This document shows positions 24,603 through 33,409 of a stretch of 62,275 bases of DNA, piece by piece. The notes beneath the pieces are model-generated. The model did no database searches and had not been told where the DNA came from. It was given only the letters and a program-made list of their open reading frames with translations. This stretch comes from DASPKX01 sp035627835. Lineage in GTDB: Bacteria > Verrucomicrobiota > Verrucomicrobiia > Limisphaerales > SXQI01. The position numbers were made by a program, and so were the translations under genes. The stretch is taken from contig DASPKX010000004.1 of assembly GCA_035627835.1 (NCBI GenBank), forward strand, positions 1 through 62,275. The letters run 5' to 3'. Each line of letters starts with the position of its first letter. The first letter of the stretch is position 1.

Positions 24603-25355
24603 ATGGCGGAGTTGAGTGAGCATTCGTGGGCGACGCGGCTCTTTATAAAAAATTATCGGTGGCGCGAGATTAAGCCCACGCCGTGGGCGCCACTAAGGAA
24701 ACCCTTGCGCGAATGCAAGCTAGGGTTAGTCACGTCTGCGGGGTTCCTCGTCCCTGGGCAAAAGGGGTTTGATCAGTATTGGCCGGGTGGAGATATCTCC
24801 TATCGCGTTATTCCTATGGATGTGAATGTGCGGACGTTGATCGAGGATCACCGGAGCCCCACGTTTGATCATGCTGGCATTAATGCGGATCAGAACTTGG
24901 CTTTGCCGCTGGACCGGGCGCGGGAACTGGCGGCTCAGGGGAAGATCGCGGCGCTTAATGGGCGGGCGATCTCCTTCATGGGCTCCTTGACGGCCGTGGG
25001 GAGGTTGACGACGAGAACGGCCCCAGAGGCGGCCCGGTTGTTTGTGGAGGATCAGGTCGATGTAGCCTTGCTAACGCCGGTCTGACCAATGTGCAATCAG
25101 ACGGTCTGTCTGATCGCAGCTGAGTTGGAGCGGCAAGGGATCACGACGGTGGTGATCCAGTTTCTGCGTTTTGTGACGGACATCATTAAACCCCCAAGGG
25201 CGTTAATGGTCCCCTACCCTCATGGGTTTCCATTGGGCCGGCCGAACGATCCTGAGTTGCAGCATTCGATCATTGAGGCGGCGTTGGAACTGGCTGGGGA
25301 TACGAGCGCGGCTGGGCCGGTGATTCGGGATTTTGTCCCGCCGGGGGGTGTGTAG
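24603..25355 (+). CDS. GrdB-like selenoprotein (UGA decoded as selenocysteine)
   Basis: The frame from ATG 24603 (GGGAG about 10 bases upstream) runs 250 codons if the TGA at 25083-25085 is read as selenocysteine 161. The N-terminal part (ECKLGLVTSAGFLVPGQ, ISYRVIPMDVN, GRAISFMGSLTAVGRL, VDVALLTPV) and the part after TGA (PMCNQTVCLIAAELERQGI, PPRALMVPYPHGFPLGRPND) both belong to the glycine/sarcosine/betaine reductase selenoprotein B family, in which LxPV-U-PxC is the known Sec/Cys site. A hairpin with a GGUCU loop follows at the right distance. The redox reaction and substrate of these stand-alone GrdB homologues are unknown. SelA, SelB, SelC and SelD are not in the window. Ordinary annotation would give two broken pieces. 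Confidence 0.88.
25093..25117 (+). promoter_or_regulatory. Bacterial SECIS hairpin
   Basis: A perfect 7-base stem (ATCAGAC 25096-25102 / GTCTGAT 25108-25114) closes the loop GGTCT. Two more pairs follow below a single A-C mismatch. The loop begins 18 bases after the last base of UGA 25083-25085, inside the 16-37 base range reported for bacterial SECIS elements. It contains the GGUCU found in the E. coli fdhF SECIS loop bound by SelB. The element lies wholly within the coding sequence. Confidence 0.85.
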
Positions 25356-25412
25356 AACCAGCGACACGCAGGCCAAGGATTGGTCGAGCCTAGCCTGCGG
25401 ACGATTCACAAA

Positions 25413-25434
25413 CGCCCGGTTGGATGACCGGGCG
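25413..25434. terminator. Hairpin between convergent genes
   Basis: A perfect 8-base stem (CGCCCGGT/ACCGGGCG) with a 6-base loop lies between the selenoprotein gene (plus) and the MFS gene (minus). Only a short TTTG follows on the minus side and no U tract on the plus side, so it may act as a weak bidirectional terminator or an mRNA 3'-end stabiliser. Confidence 0.5.
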
Positions 25435-25462
25435 AAACATTGGTCTGCCCTGCAAAGGGCGG

Positions 25463-27025
25463 TTAGTGGGCGAAGCCTTTTTCGTCTTCAGGCAGTGGCT
25501 TGTTAACGGTCTCAGGCGCCCAGATGAGGGCGATCAATCCCACGAAATAGAACGAAGCGACGGTGATCGCTGCCAACTTGAACCCCGGGATGCTGGTCTT
25601 GCCCGTATAGAAGGCGTTGAGCTGCGTCAGGAGCACCGGGCCGAAGGCTGCGAAGTAGCGGCCAACGTTGTAGCAGAGACCTGTTCCGGTGGTGCGCAGG
25701 CGTGTTGGGAAGAGTTCAGGGAAGTAAATGGCGTAGCCGCCAAAAGGCGCGAGTGTGCCGAAACCAAGAAGCGGCCATAGGTACCAGATCTGGTCGGCGC
25801 GTTGGAAGCTGTAGAACGTGGTCACAACCGCAGTCCAACCGAGGATCAATGCCAGTGCGAACGCCGGGCGGCGGCCGGTGCGGGCGGCCATCCATCCGAA
25901 ACCGTACATGCCGAAGAACGCGCCAATTTGCTGGAGAACGAGGGCGTTGGATTTGAGTTTGGTTTTTTCGTTCTCGGGCATGCTGTTGCGAACGGCGGTC
26001 AGCATGCGTTCTTTCTGAGGTGCGCCAAGCGCTGCAATGGTGACGAGGTTGGTGGAGTCCCCTTTGCGCAGCGTGTTCCGAAGCAGGCGATTAAAAGCTT
26101 CGGCTTCAGTGGCTGGCAAGGCGCTTCGCAAGGCCATTTCCTCCGCAGGAGTGGCAGCGGTGAGGACGCGTTCAAAGGCCTGCTTGGACTCTGGCTTGAG
26201 GGTGGGAATGGTGCTGTCGATGAGTTCGGGGCTATAGAAACCGACACCCCAAACGCCAAGAACGCCTGCGACGGCGAGCGCGACGCCAACGATGGCGTTT
26301 TTGCGCCACTGTCTGCTGCTAAAAAGCTCAGGCAGGCTGCCGAAGGAGACTTTGATGCCCTGGCTGCGCGCTTTGACGGCAGCGGCTTTGGCCGCGACCC
26401 ATTTCTCCGGCTCCTTCATCTTAAAGAAGATGATGATGGAGAGAATGGCCGGGAATGTGCCGATGTAATAGAGGCCTTGCCAGCCCCAGTGAGGGACGAT
26501 TACCCCGAGGAGTTTGGCTCCAATAATGTTGCCGACTGCGGAGAGCGCCTGAAAGAGACCCAGTGCGTGAGGCCTGGCTTTTTCAGGCATGACTTCTGCC
26601 ACCAGGGCTGCGCCGACGGCGAATTGGCCGCCGACTCCGAAACCGGTAATGAACCGGCCAAAGGCGAACCACTCCCATGATTTTGCGAGCGCGCTCACGC
26701 CGGTGAACACGGCGTAAATCATGATGGTTAGCCCCATCGTTTTCACGCGTCCCCAGCGGTCCCCCATAGTGCCGAAGATCAACCCGCCTGTTGCCCAGCC
26801 GAGGATGAAAACCATGGTGACGTAGCCGCCGTATTTGGCTTGTGTCTCGAAGTCGGCCCCGGGCATGAGTTCCTTCATCGCCAGCGAACGCGAAGCGGTG
26901 AAGATTTGCTGGTCCATGGTGTCGAACATCCATCCCAGCGCGGCGAAAATGAAAACGAACCAGTGGTAACGATTTAACAAGCGCCACCACGGCGTGGACT
27001 CCGAATGTTCAGGGCCAGCTCCCAT
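25463..27025 (-). CDS. MFS transporter with large extramembrane insertion
   Basis: This major-facilitator protein has 520 residues from ATG 27025; an upstream TTG at 27073 is less likely. It has the MFS loop 2-3 signature GDRWGRVKTMG and its repeat ARTGRRPAFALAL, with about 12 hydrophobic helices. The pattern LGWMFDTMDQQIF in helix 1 and PELFPTRLRTTGTGLCYNVGR near helix 11 recall the sugar-acid/aromatic-acid symporter group. Between helix 7 and helix 8 there is an insertion of about 90 mostly polar, helical residues (about 265-355), absent from ordinary MFS carriers. The substrate is unknown. The XRE regulator gene lies 201 bases upstream on the same strand. Confidence 0.88.
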   Translation of the reverse strand: MGAGPEHSESTPWWRLLNRYHWFVFIFAALGWMFDTMDQQIFTASRSLAMKELMPGADFETQAKYGGYVTMVFILGWATGGLIFGTMGDRWGRVKTMGLTIMIYAVFTGVSALAKSWEWFAFGRFITGFGVGGQFAVGAALVAEVMPEKARPHALGLFQALSAVGNIIGAKLLGVIVPHWGWQGLYYIGTFPAILSIIIFFKMKEPEKWVAAKAAAVKARSQGIKVSFGSLPELFSSRQWRKNAIVGVALAVAGVLGVWGVGFYSPELIDSTIPTLKPESKQAFERVLTAATPAEEMALRSALPATEAEAFNRLLRNTLRKGDSTNLVTIAALGAPQKERMLTAVRNSMPENEKTKLKSNALVLQQIGAFFGMYGFGWMAARTGRRPAFALALILGWTAVVTTFYSFQRADQIWYLWPLLGFGTLAPFGGYAIYFPELFPTRLRTTGTGLCYNVGRYFAAFGPVLLTQLNAFYTGKTSIPGFKLAAITVASFYFVGLIALIWAPETVNKPLPEDEKGFAH

Positions 27026-27226
27026 AAGCGTGTGAGTGCGTTGGTTTAACCACAGGGAGCGTTGCGCCGCCAAGCATTATTCGCCGCAAAGTTAGGCAGT
27101 GTTGCGCACACTCAGTAAACCAGAACAGATACCCAAACCACGAAGCCGAAGGGCAGGAAAGGAGGAATCACAGGAGAGATTGCTCTCTCGCTGTCGCTTG
27201 GGTGCGTCCCGGCTTCTCCAGTAAGG

Positions 27227-27577
27227 TTAAGCTTGGAAGAGGCGGACGATTTGGCGGATGCAACGGATCATTTCATTGCGCTTCTCTTCTTTTACCAAGC
27301 GAATGTCGTCGAGAAGTGGTTGGATCCACTTTTCTGAGACAGGCGGCAGATTCTCCAGCTCGCTCGCTTCAGCGTTGGGCTTGGGCAGCTTGATGCCAGG
27401 GCGGTCGTTTTGCAGAACCAGTCGGAAGAGTTTAACAGTGGCGAGGCTCGGAACGGTTTCGCGCGTCACGATGCCGTTGACGCCGCCGCGCGTCATGCCG
27501 AGGCGGCGGGCAGCTTCAGCCTGGCTCCAGCCGGAGTTACGAAACAAATCCAAAAACTCACGTTTCAAAGGGTGCAT
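27227..27577 (-). CDS. XRE-family DNA-binding regulator
   Basis: This 116-residue protein has an N-terminal helix-turn-helix (about 5-55): FLDLFRNSGWSQAEAARRLGM, then TRGGVNGIV and VPSLATVKLFRLVL, the Xre/Cro pattern. The C-terminal half is charged and helical, without a recognised ligand domain. It lies upstream of the MFS gene on the same strand, so it may regulate that gene or itself. Target sites are not evident. Confidence 0.85.
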   Translation of the reverse strand: MHPLKREFLDLFRNSGWSQAEAARRLGMTRGGVNGIVTRETVPSLATVKLFRLVLQNDRPGIKLPKPNAEASELENLPPVSEKWIQPLLDDIRLVKEEKRNEMIRCIRQIVRLFQA

Positions 27578-27650
27578 AGATAAATTAAACCGCTCGCGTC
27601 ATTTCAAGTTACGGAACAACGCCTTGCAAAGGCAAGAGTTTTTCGACCGA

Positions 27651-29687
27651 TTAAGGCTGAACAATTTTCTGGGCTGAACGGCGACGGCGCGACGGCGCTG
27701 GTTGCAATCGCACATCCATGCCGACAAGGCAGACATCATCCTCGAACTCGCCTTTATGCGAAACCTCTCGGACTTCCTGGAGAACTTCGTCAAAGATTGC
27801 ATTTGCATCCGCATCGGAACGGCGGGCGACTTGCTGGGCGAGCCATTCAGGCGAAAGTTCCTGGTCACCATCCACGTCGAGCACACCGTCGGTGTAGAGC
27901 AGGATGAGATCGCCATCTGCGATGGTGCGTCGCGTGACTGTGTATTGAACATCGTCCAGAAGCCCCAAAGCTGGATGCGATTTGCGGCTGTCGTTGGCCA
28001 GCAGCTCGCAGTGACCTGTTCCGCGATGGAGCATGAGCGGCCGCGGGTGCCCTGCGTTCGCGAAGACGAGTTCGCGACGGTCCAGGTCGATGATGAGGTA
28101 AACGGCCGTTGTGTAAAGCGGTGTGCCCGTTTGCTTGAGGATGGCGCGGAGGTCGCGGTTCACTTGTGCCAGCAGTTCACCAGGATCCTTTGCGATTTCT
28201 GTGAGTTCCTCGACGAGCGCGCGAAGAATGGCTGTGACTAGCGCCGACCGGACCCCGTGTCCCATGACATCCCCGATAAAAATGGCCGCCCGGGAGTCCG
28301 AGAGCGCGCGAATGTTAAAGAAATCGCCACCCACCAGGCCGGCAGGCATGTAGCGATGGCAGAATTGAAGGGCGCTATCGCTTGAATTCAGGAGCGGGAA
28401 GCATGGGTATTGCTGCGGGAGAATTGCCTGCTGAATTTCGCGGGCCATCTTCAGATCCTCCTGCATGTCGTTATTTCGAGCGCGCAGTTCTTCCCGGCTG
28501 CGGGCGATCTCCAGGTTGGCGGCTTTTAGAGCTTCCTCGGCGCGCTTCTTCTCAGTGATGTCCCAGAAGATTCCTTGGAGGCCAATAATGTTCCCTTGCG
28601 CGTCGAAAAGGGGAGTTTTGACAACGTCGACGTAAAGAGATTCGCCGCCCGAGGTTTTGTGCTCCTCGATGATTTCGAGGCTCTTGCCGGTCTCAATGAT
28701 CTTGTGATCGTCCTGCTGGTATTTGGCCGCGAGTTCGGGAGGGAAGAAATCGAAATCCGTTTTCCCAAGGATGTCCTCAAGCTTGCGGCCGAGGATGCGG
28801 CAGAAGTTTGTATTCGCGAAAGTGAACTGGGCCTGCAGGTTTTTGCGGAAGATGTTCTGCGGAAGGGTTTCAACCAGGGAATGGTAGAGGGCCTCGGAGT
28901 CGCGGAGACGTTGCTCGCTTTGGCGGCGCTCGGTTATGTCCTCAACGGTTCCTTCGTAGTATTCGATGCGGCCCTGCGCATTGCGGACAGCGCGAACGTT
29001 TTCCGAAATCCAGATGATGCTGCCGTCTTTGCGATAGATGCGTGATTCGAAACCGCGGACGACATCGTGCTTCTCCATCAGCGCGATGAACTCAGCGCGG
29101 CGGGTGGGCTCGACGTAGAGTTGGCTGCCAATGTTCTGCATGCCAGCCATGAGAGCTTCGGCGCTATCATAGCCGTAAATCCGCGCCAGCGCTGGATTGG
29201 CGCTGATGTATTGGCCCTGCGGTGTGGTTTGGAAGATCCCTTCAACGGTGTGCTCGAAAATGCTCCGGTATTTTTCCTGCGCTTGAAGGAGAGCAGCTTC
29301 AGAGCGATGCCGCTCGATGGCGTATCGAATGGCGCGGTCGAGTAGATGGGGGTTCATCTCCGAGCGGACGAGGTAGTCCTGCGCCCCCATCCGGGCTGCT
29401 TGAATCGCGAGAGAATCGTCCTCGACTGCGCTGACGATGATCACGGGAAGCAGCGGAGCTTTAGCATGAAGCTCAGGAACGCCTTTCAAACCTTGCGGAG
29501 AGAAGGCGATGTCCAGGAGAACCACATCGAACTCATGGGAGTCGAGAGCAGCAGCGGCTTCTGCGCCTGAATGGGTTGTTTGAACGGTGAACCGGCAATT
29601 GCGCACACTCTCAAGAATAGCCAGGAGAGCCTCAGCTTCGGCTGGAGAGTCCTCAACGAGGAGGACTTTTATAGGCTCATCTTTCAT
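27651..29687 (-). CDS. Receiver-PAS-PAS-PP2C (RsbU/SpoIIE-type) phosphatase
   Basis: The protein has 678 residues from ATG 29687. Domains: receiver (5-120, VEDSPAEAEALL, phospho-Asp in VVLLDIAFSP), a first PAS/PAC (about 135-255), a second PAS/PAC (about 265-385, with FANTNFCRILGRK), a short coiled coil, and a C-terminal PPM serine phosphatase (about 420-655). The metal-binding motifs of the phosphatase are intact: VGGDFFN, IGDVMGHGVRSALV, LLYTDGVLDVDG and FEDDVCLVG. Such proteins usually dephosphorylate anti-sigma-factor antagonists in partner-switching pathways, with the receiver setting activity. No anti-sigma or antagonist gene is in the window. The Lys/Arg-rich last 15 residues are not conserved. 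Confidence 0.93.
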   Translation of the reverse strand: MKDEPIKVLLVEDSPAEAEALLAILESVRNCRFTVQTTHSGAEAAAALDSHEFDVVLLDIAFSPQGLKGVPELHAKAPLLPVIIVSAVEDDSLAIQAARMGAQDYLVRSEMNPHLLDRAIRYAIERHRSEAALLQAQEKYRSIFEHTVEGIFQTTPQGQYISANPALARIYGYDSAEALMAGMQNIGSQLYVEPTRRAEFIALMEKHDVVRGFESRIYRKDGSIIWISENVRAVRNAQGRIEYYEGTVEDITERRQSEQRLRDSEALYHSLVETLPQNIFRKNLQAQFTFANTNFCRILGRKLEDILGKTDFDFFPPELAAKYQQDDHKIIETGKSLEIIEEHKTSGGESLYVDVVKTPLFDAQGNIIGLQGIFWDITEKKRAEEALKAANLEIARSREELRARNNDMQEDLKMAREIQQAILPQQYPCFPLLNSSDSALQFCHRYMPAGLVGGDFFNIRALSDSRAAIFIGDVMGHGVRSALVTAILRALVEELTEIAKDPGELLAQVNRDLRAILKQTGTPLYTTAVYLIIDLDRRELVFANAGHPRPLMLHRGTGHCELLANDSRKSHPALGLLDDVQYTVTRRTIADGDLILLYTDGVLDVDGDQELSPEWLAQQVARRSDADANAIFDEVLQEVREVSHKGEFEDDVCLVGMDVRLQPAPSRRRRSAQKIVQP

Positions 29688-29874
29688 GCGGAGTTGGCGA
29701 CCATGGCAAGACTGCCGCAACGAGAGGAGGACGCAAGAGGAAAGGCCGCATTGCGGCGTTCGCAAAGAGGAATATGAGCAGAATTGATGCTGGCAGAAGC
29801 TTGCAGCGGGGCCTCCGAGCGCTTAGAACGGTGGCATCCCGCAAGCGCCTCAAATGGGCCTTGGGCTTACATTT

Positions 29875-30642
29875 ATGAAGTTGATGCAAGTGGTTTTATC
29901 AACTGTGGCTGCGTTGGCCATGGTTGCTGTGGCTTCCGCAGCAGAAGCGAGCAAGGTTTACGAAATACGGACCTATTGGGCTCCCGAAGGAAAGCTAGAG
30001 GATCTGAACGCAAGGTTCAGAAAGCACACCCTCAAGTTGTTCGAGAAGCATGGCATCGAGAACGTCGGCTACTGGGTTCCCGTTGATAACAAAGAGAACA
30101 AGATGATTTATCTGCTTGGCTACCCAAGCAGGGAAGCGGCTTCCAAGTCCTGGAAGGCGTTCTTCGCTGACCCGGATTGGCAGGCGGCTCAGAAAAAGTC
30201 CGAAGAGAACGGCAAGCTCGTGGCAAAAGTGACCTCGGTGTTTTACGAACCAACGGACTACTCCCCTGCCCCGAAGATAACCAAGAGTGCAGAGCCCCGC
30301 ACCTTTGAGCTTCGAACCTACACAGCGGCGCCGGGGAAAATCGAAACCCTTCACGCCCGCTTCCGTGATCATACGGTGAAGCTATTCGAGAAGCATGGGA
30401 TGGAGAACGTCATTTACCTCAAACCAATGGCTGGGCAGCCGGGCGCTGACAACACGCTGCTCTATTTTCTCGCTCACAAGAGCGATGATGCACGGAAGAA
30501 GTCGTTTGATGCCTTTCGCAACGACGAGAACTGGAAGAAAGCATTGAAAGCGTCGGAAGAAAAAGCGGGCGGATCGCTGACCGCACAAGGCGGAGTGAAA
30601 TCGGAAATCCTCGTTCCCACGGATTACTCACCTATGAAATAG
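29875..30642 (+). CDS. Exported protein with two NIPSNAP domains
   Basis: The protein has 255 residues from ATG 29875, with a signal peptide (MKLMQVVLSTVAALAMVAVASA). Two ferredoxin-like NIPSNAP repeats follow, at about 28-130 and 145-250: KVYEIRTYWAPEGKLEDLNARF and RTFELRTYTAAPGKIETLHARF, each followed by RxHTxKLFEKHGxENV. NIPSNAP proteins belong to the dimeric alpha-beta barrel superfamily, and exported double-domain forms are frequent in planctomycetes and verrucomicrobia. Their biochemical role is not known. The gene is divergent from the phosphatase gene across 187 bases and is followed by an intrinsic terminator. Confidence 0.9.
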   Translation: MKLMQVVLSTVAALAMVAVASAAEASKVYEIRTYWAPEGKLEDLNARFRKHTLKLFEKHGIENVGYWVPVDNKENKMIYLLGYPSREAASKSWKAFFADPDWQAAQKKSEENGKLVAKVTSVFYEPTDYSPAPKITKSAEPRTFELRTYTAAPGKIETLHARFRDHTVKLFEKHGMENVIYLKPMAGQPGADNTLLYFLAHKSDDARKKSFDAFRNDENWKKALKASEEKAGGSLTAQGGVKSEILVPTDYSPMK

Positions 30643-30668
30643 TTGGGAACGAATCGGGGTTTGTAACC

Positions 30669-30704
30669 AGGCCGCTGGCTTTACTCCGGCGGCCTTTTAC
30701 TTTT
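30669..30704 (+). terminator. Intrinsic terminator after NIPSNAP gene
   Basis: A stem AGGCCGC/GCGGCCT (30669-30675 with 30689-30695) with a 13-base loop is followed by TTTTACTTTT. It lies 26 bases after the stop codon, between convergent genes. Confidence 0.8.
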
Positions 30705-30734
30705 GCTTCGGCGGATTTCTACGTCTGGGGAGTT

Positions 30735-31220
30735 TTAGTCCTCGTCTGGAAATTCTGGAGCCGGAAGCTGGCTTGGGCTGCGGGTGATTGGATTGAAATG
30801 AGTTGGTCGGGCCACCATGGGGTTTGTCCAATAGGTGGCGATTTCCTCCCACAATGGACCGGCTACAGTCGCATCGTGTGGCACGACGACCACTGAATTG
30901 ACCCCCAATTCGTACAACGCTTCTATTCGTCTTGCGTCAGGGGTGGGGATAAGCACGACAAGACACATCCGCTTTAAGAATGGTTTGTTCTTGAGAAGCT
31001 TCACCAGATCAATAGCTGGGCCAACTGCAACCTCCTGCCGGAAAATGCAGATGCAGGGAGCCTCGCGACGGTTGAGCTTCAGGGCCGCCCGAACGAACTC
31101 ACGATGCCCTTGAAGGAGTGTGACGGTGCATGAGCGCCGATGGGCAAAGGCTGCCTGAACGAGAGGGGCTTCCTCTTCGTGGAGCACTCCAACCATAATA
31201 TGCTTTGCGACCTCAAGCAT
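30735..31220 (-). CDS. Degenerate receiver-like protein
   Basis: The protein has 161 residues from ATG 31220. The layout follows a CheY fold: HIMVGVLHEEEAPLVQAAF for strand 1 and helix 1, CICIFRQEVAVGP for strand 3, MCLVVLIPTPDARRIEALYELGVNSVVVVPHDA for strands 4 and 5. The Asp that should end strand 3 is replaced (FRQE) and the strand-5 Lys-Pro is replaced by PHD, so phosphorylation is unlikely. Pseudo-receivers of this sort act by constitutive protein contacts. The last 30 residues are Pro-rich. The gene converges on the NIPSNAP gene and diverges from the Bat operon. The assignment rests on pattern only. Confidence 0.65.
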   Translation of the reverse strand: MLEVAKHIMVGVLHEEEAPLVQAAFAHRRSCTVTLLQGHREFVRAALKLNRREAPCICIFRQEVAVGPAIDLVKLLKNKPFLKRMCLVVLIPTPDARRIEALYELGVNSVVVVPHDATVAGPLWEEIATYWTNPMVARPTHFNPITRSPSQLPAPEFPDED

Positions 31221-31451
31221 TTGCACACCGCGATCAAGGGTGTGGGACTCTCTCTAACTAGGTCCCTTGACGCAGGCAAATGGAATATCTGACGGAGACT
31301 TGGGAGGAAAGAAAAGGAGGCGTCGTCGTCCCATTGTAGGACATTGCTGCGCAGAAAAGGAGCGGCCCATCCCGCCACTACGGTAGCTATCGGTTCGCTT
31401 GCGCTCGAACAGGTTCTTGGGTTTGCTGTCTTTTAAGCATCGCGAAGAAGC

Positions 31452-32435
31452 ATGAGCATCACAGCCATTAATGAGGAAGTCCAAAGGGCGAGCGCATTTG
31501 TGCAGCCGCTGCTGGGAGAGTTGAATCGGGTCATCGTCGGGCAGCGTTATCTGCTCGAGCGCCTGGTCATTGGGCTCCTGACGAACGGGCATGTGCTGCT
31601 TGAAGGGGTTCCAGGACTCGCAAAGACATTGGCGGTGAAATCCCTTGCCGCAGCCTTGGATCTGAAATTCAGCCGGCTTCAGTTCACGCCGGACATGCTG
31701 CCCGCGGATGTGGTGGGGACGCAGATTTACAACCCGCAGTCGGGGGGCTTCACGACAAGACCCGGACCGATCTTCGGTAACCTGGTGCTCGCGGATGAGA
31801 TCAACCGCGCGCCGGCGAAGGTGCAGAGCGCTTTGCTCGAAGCGATGCAGGAAAAGCAGGTCACGATTGGGGATCAAACTTTTAAGTTGGAGGAGCCGTT
31901 CCTGGTTCTCGCGACGCAGAATCCAATCGAGCAGGAAGGAACGTATCCTTTGCCGGAAGCGCAGGTTGACCGATTCATGCTCAAGCTGAAGATCAGCTAC
32001 CCCAACCGAGAGGAGGAGCGGCAGATTCTTGATTTGATGGGGCGCACAGGCCCCGCGCCGACGTTGCGAAAAGTTATTGACGCGAAGGAGATTCTGAATG
32101 CCCGGGCGGTGATCAATGAGATCTACATCGATGACAAGGTGAAGGATTACATCGTCGACGTGGTGTGCGCGACACGAGATCCAGAGAGCTATAAGATCAA
32201 GGTGCGGGAGTTTATTTCATTGGGGGCTTCGCCTCGGGCCACGATTGCGCTGACGTTGAGCGCGAAGGCGCATGCGTTTCTTCGAGGGCGAGGTTATGTC
32301 ACGCCGCAGGATGTAAAGAGCATTGGGATGGATGTGCTGCGGCATCGCGTCACCGTGACGTATGAAGCGGAGGCGGAGGAAAAAACTTCTGAAACGATTG
32401 TGCAGAAGATTTTTGACGAGCTGCCGGTGCCGTAA
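31452..32435 (+). CDS. MoxR-family AAA+ ATPase
   Basis: This 327-residue ATPase of the MoxR group has Walker A GVPGLAKT (about residue 53), FTPDMLPADVVGT, Walker B NLVLADEINRAPAKVQSALLEAM, sensor ATQNPIEQEGTYPLPEAQVDRF and arginine finger region. These AAA+ proteins act as chaperones that load metal or assemble complexes together with von Willebrand (VWA) proteins. It is the first gene of a seven-gene Bat operon (31452-39506), in which every gene is on the plus strand and most overlap. Confidence 0.95.
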   Translation: MSITAINEEVQRASAFVQPLLGELNRVIVGQRYLLERLVIGLLTNGHVLLEGVPGLAKTLAVKSLAAALDLKFSRLQFTPDMLPADVVGTQIYNPQSGGFTTRPGPIFGNLVLADEINRAPAKVQSALLEAMQEKQVTIGDQTFKLEEPFLVLATQNPIEQEGTYPLPEAQVDRFMLKLKISYPNREEERQILDLMGRTGPAPTLRKVIDAKEILNARAVINEIYIDDKVKDYIVDVVCATRDPESYKIKVREFISLGASPRATIALTLSAKAHAFLRGRGYVTPQDVKSIGMDVLRHRVTVTYEAEAEEKTSETIVQKIFDELPVP

Positions 32436-32449
32436 ACATTGCTCCAGCG

Positions 32450-33409
32450 ATGATACCTCGCGAGATATTAAAGAAAATTCGGCAGATCGAATTGCGCACA
32501 CGCCGCATCGTGAATGAGCGAGTGGCTGGGCAGTATCATAGCGTCTTCAAGGGCCAAGGGATGAACTTTGAGGAGGTGCGGGAATATCAGCCTGGGGATG
32601 ATGTGCGGCGCATTGACTGGAATGTGACGGCGCGAATGAACCATCCCTTCGTGAAGAAATACGTTGAGGAGCGGGAGCTGACCGTGATGTTGGCCGTTGA
32701 CCTCAGCGGGTCAGGCTTGTTCGGTTCAGGCAAGCAGAGCAAGCGAGAGTTGGCCGCCGAGGTGGCTTCCGTGCTCGCGTTTTCCGCGATCCGCAACAAC
32801 GACAAAGTAGGTCTCGTGTTATTCACGGAGGGAGTGGAGAAATTCATTCCACCAGGCAAGGGCCGCCGGCATGTGTTGCGCGTCATTCGGGAGATCCTGT
32901 TTTTCGAGCCGGAGAAGCCCGGAACCGATTTAAACGTGGCGCTCGAGTTCACGCTCCGAGTTTTGCCGCACAGATCCATTGTCATTGTGATTTCCGATTT
33001 CCTCGGTCAAACCATATCCCGGGGAACAACGGGCGCATGGCGAAGTATGATATCCGAGAGCTTTGCCCACTCATCCTCACGCATTCTTAAACAGACAAAC
33101 CGGAAGCATGATCTGGTCGCAATCCAGGTGACGGACAAATTTGAGTTTGAGCTGCCGGCGGTTGGTTATCTCGTTCTGAAGGATGCGGAAACGGGAGAGT
33201 TGGTGGAGGTAAACACCGGAGACGAACGGAAGCGCGCTGCCTTTGCCGAAAGGCAGCGGCGGGCAGCGGCTGAGCTGAAGCGTGTGTTTGCATCTTCGAA
33301 CATAGATTTCATCAGGTTGCGAACAGAGGAGAACTACGCCACGACGCTCACGCGTTTTTTTGATGTGCGTGAGCAAAGGGCGCATCACGCGGGGGCGCGG
33401 CGAAGATGA
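32450..33409 (+). CDS. DUF58 domain protein of the Bat operon
   Basis: This 319-residue protein has the DUF58 signature EYQPGDDVRRIDWNVTAR (about 45-62) followed by a VWA-like region with AVDLSGSGLFGSG, the metal-binding DxSxS-like motif. DUF58 proteins are the usual partners of MoxR ATPases. It starts 14 bases after moxR, and its stop overlaps the next start (ATGA). Cytoplasmic localisation is expected because no signal peptide or helix is present. Confidence 0.93.
   Translation: MIPREILKKIRQIELRTRRIVNERVAGQYHSVFKGQGMNFEEVREYQPGDDVRRIDWNVTARMNHPFVKKYVEERELTVMLAVDLSGSGLFGSGKQSKRELAAEVASVLAFSAIRNNDKVGLVLFTEGVEKFIPPGKGRRHVLRVIREILFFEPEKPGTDLNVALEFTLRVLPHRSIVIVISDFLGQTISRGTTGAWRSMISESFAHSSSRILKQTNRKHDLVAIQVTDKFEFELPAVGYLVLKDAETGELVEVNTGDERKRAAFAERQRRAAAELKRVFASSNIDFIRLRTEENYATTLTRFFDVREQRAHHAGARRR

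Noticed and set aside
25083..25085. TGA as an ordinary stop, with 25089-25355 as a separate small gene
   Set aside because: Both halves are in the same frame, belong to one family and flank its known Sec/Cys site, and a SECIS-like hairpin follows.
25802..26680. Plus-strand open frame of 292 codons over the MFS gene
   Set aside because: It is a shadow of the minus-strand transporter, whose helices and MFS motifs are clear.
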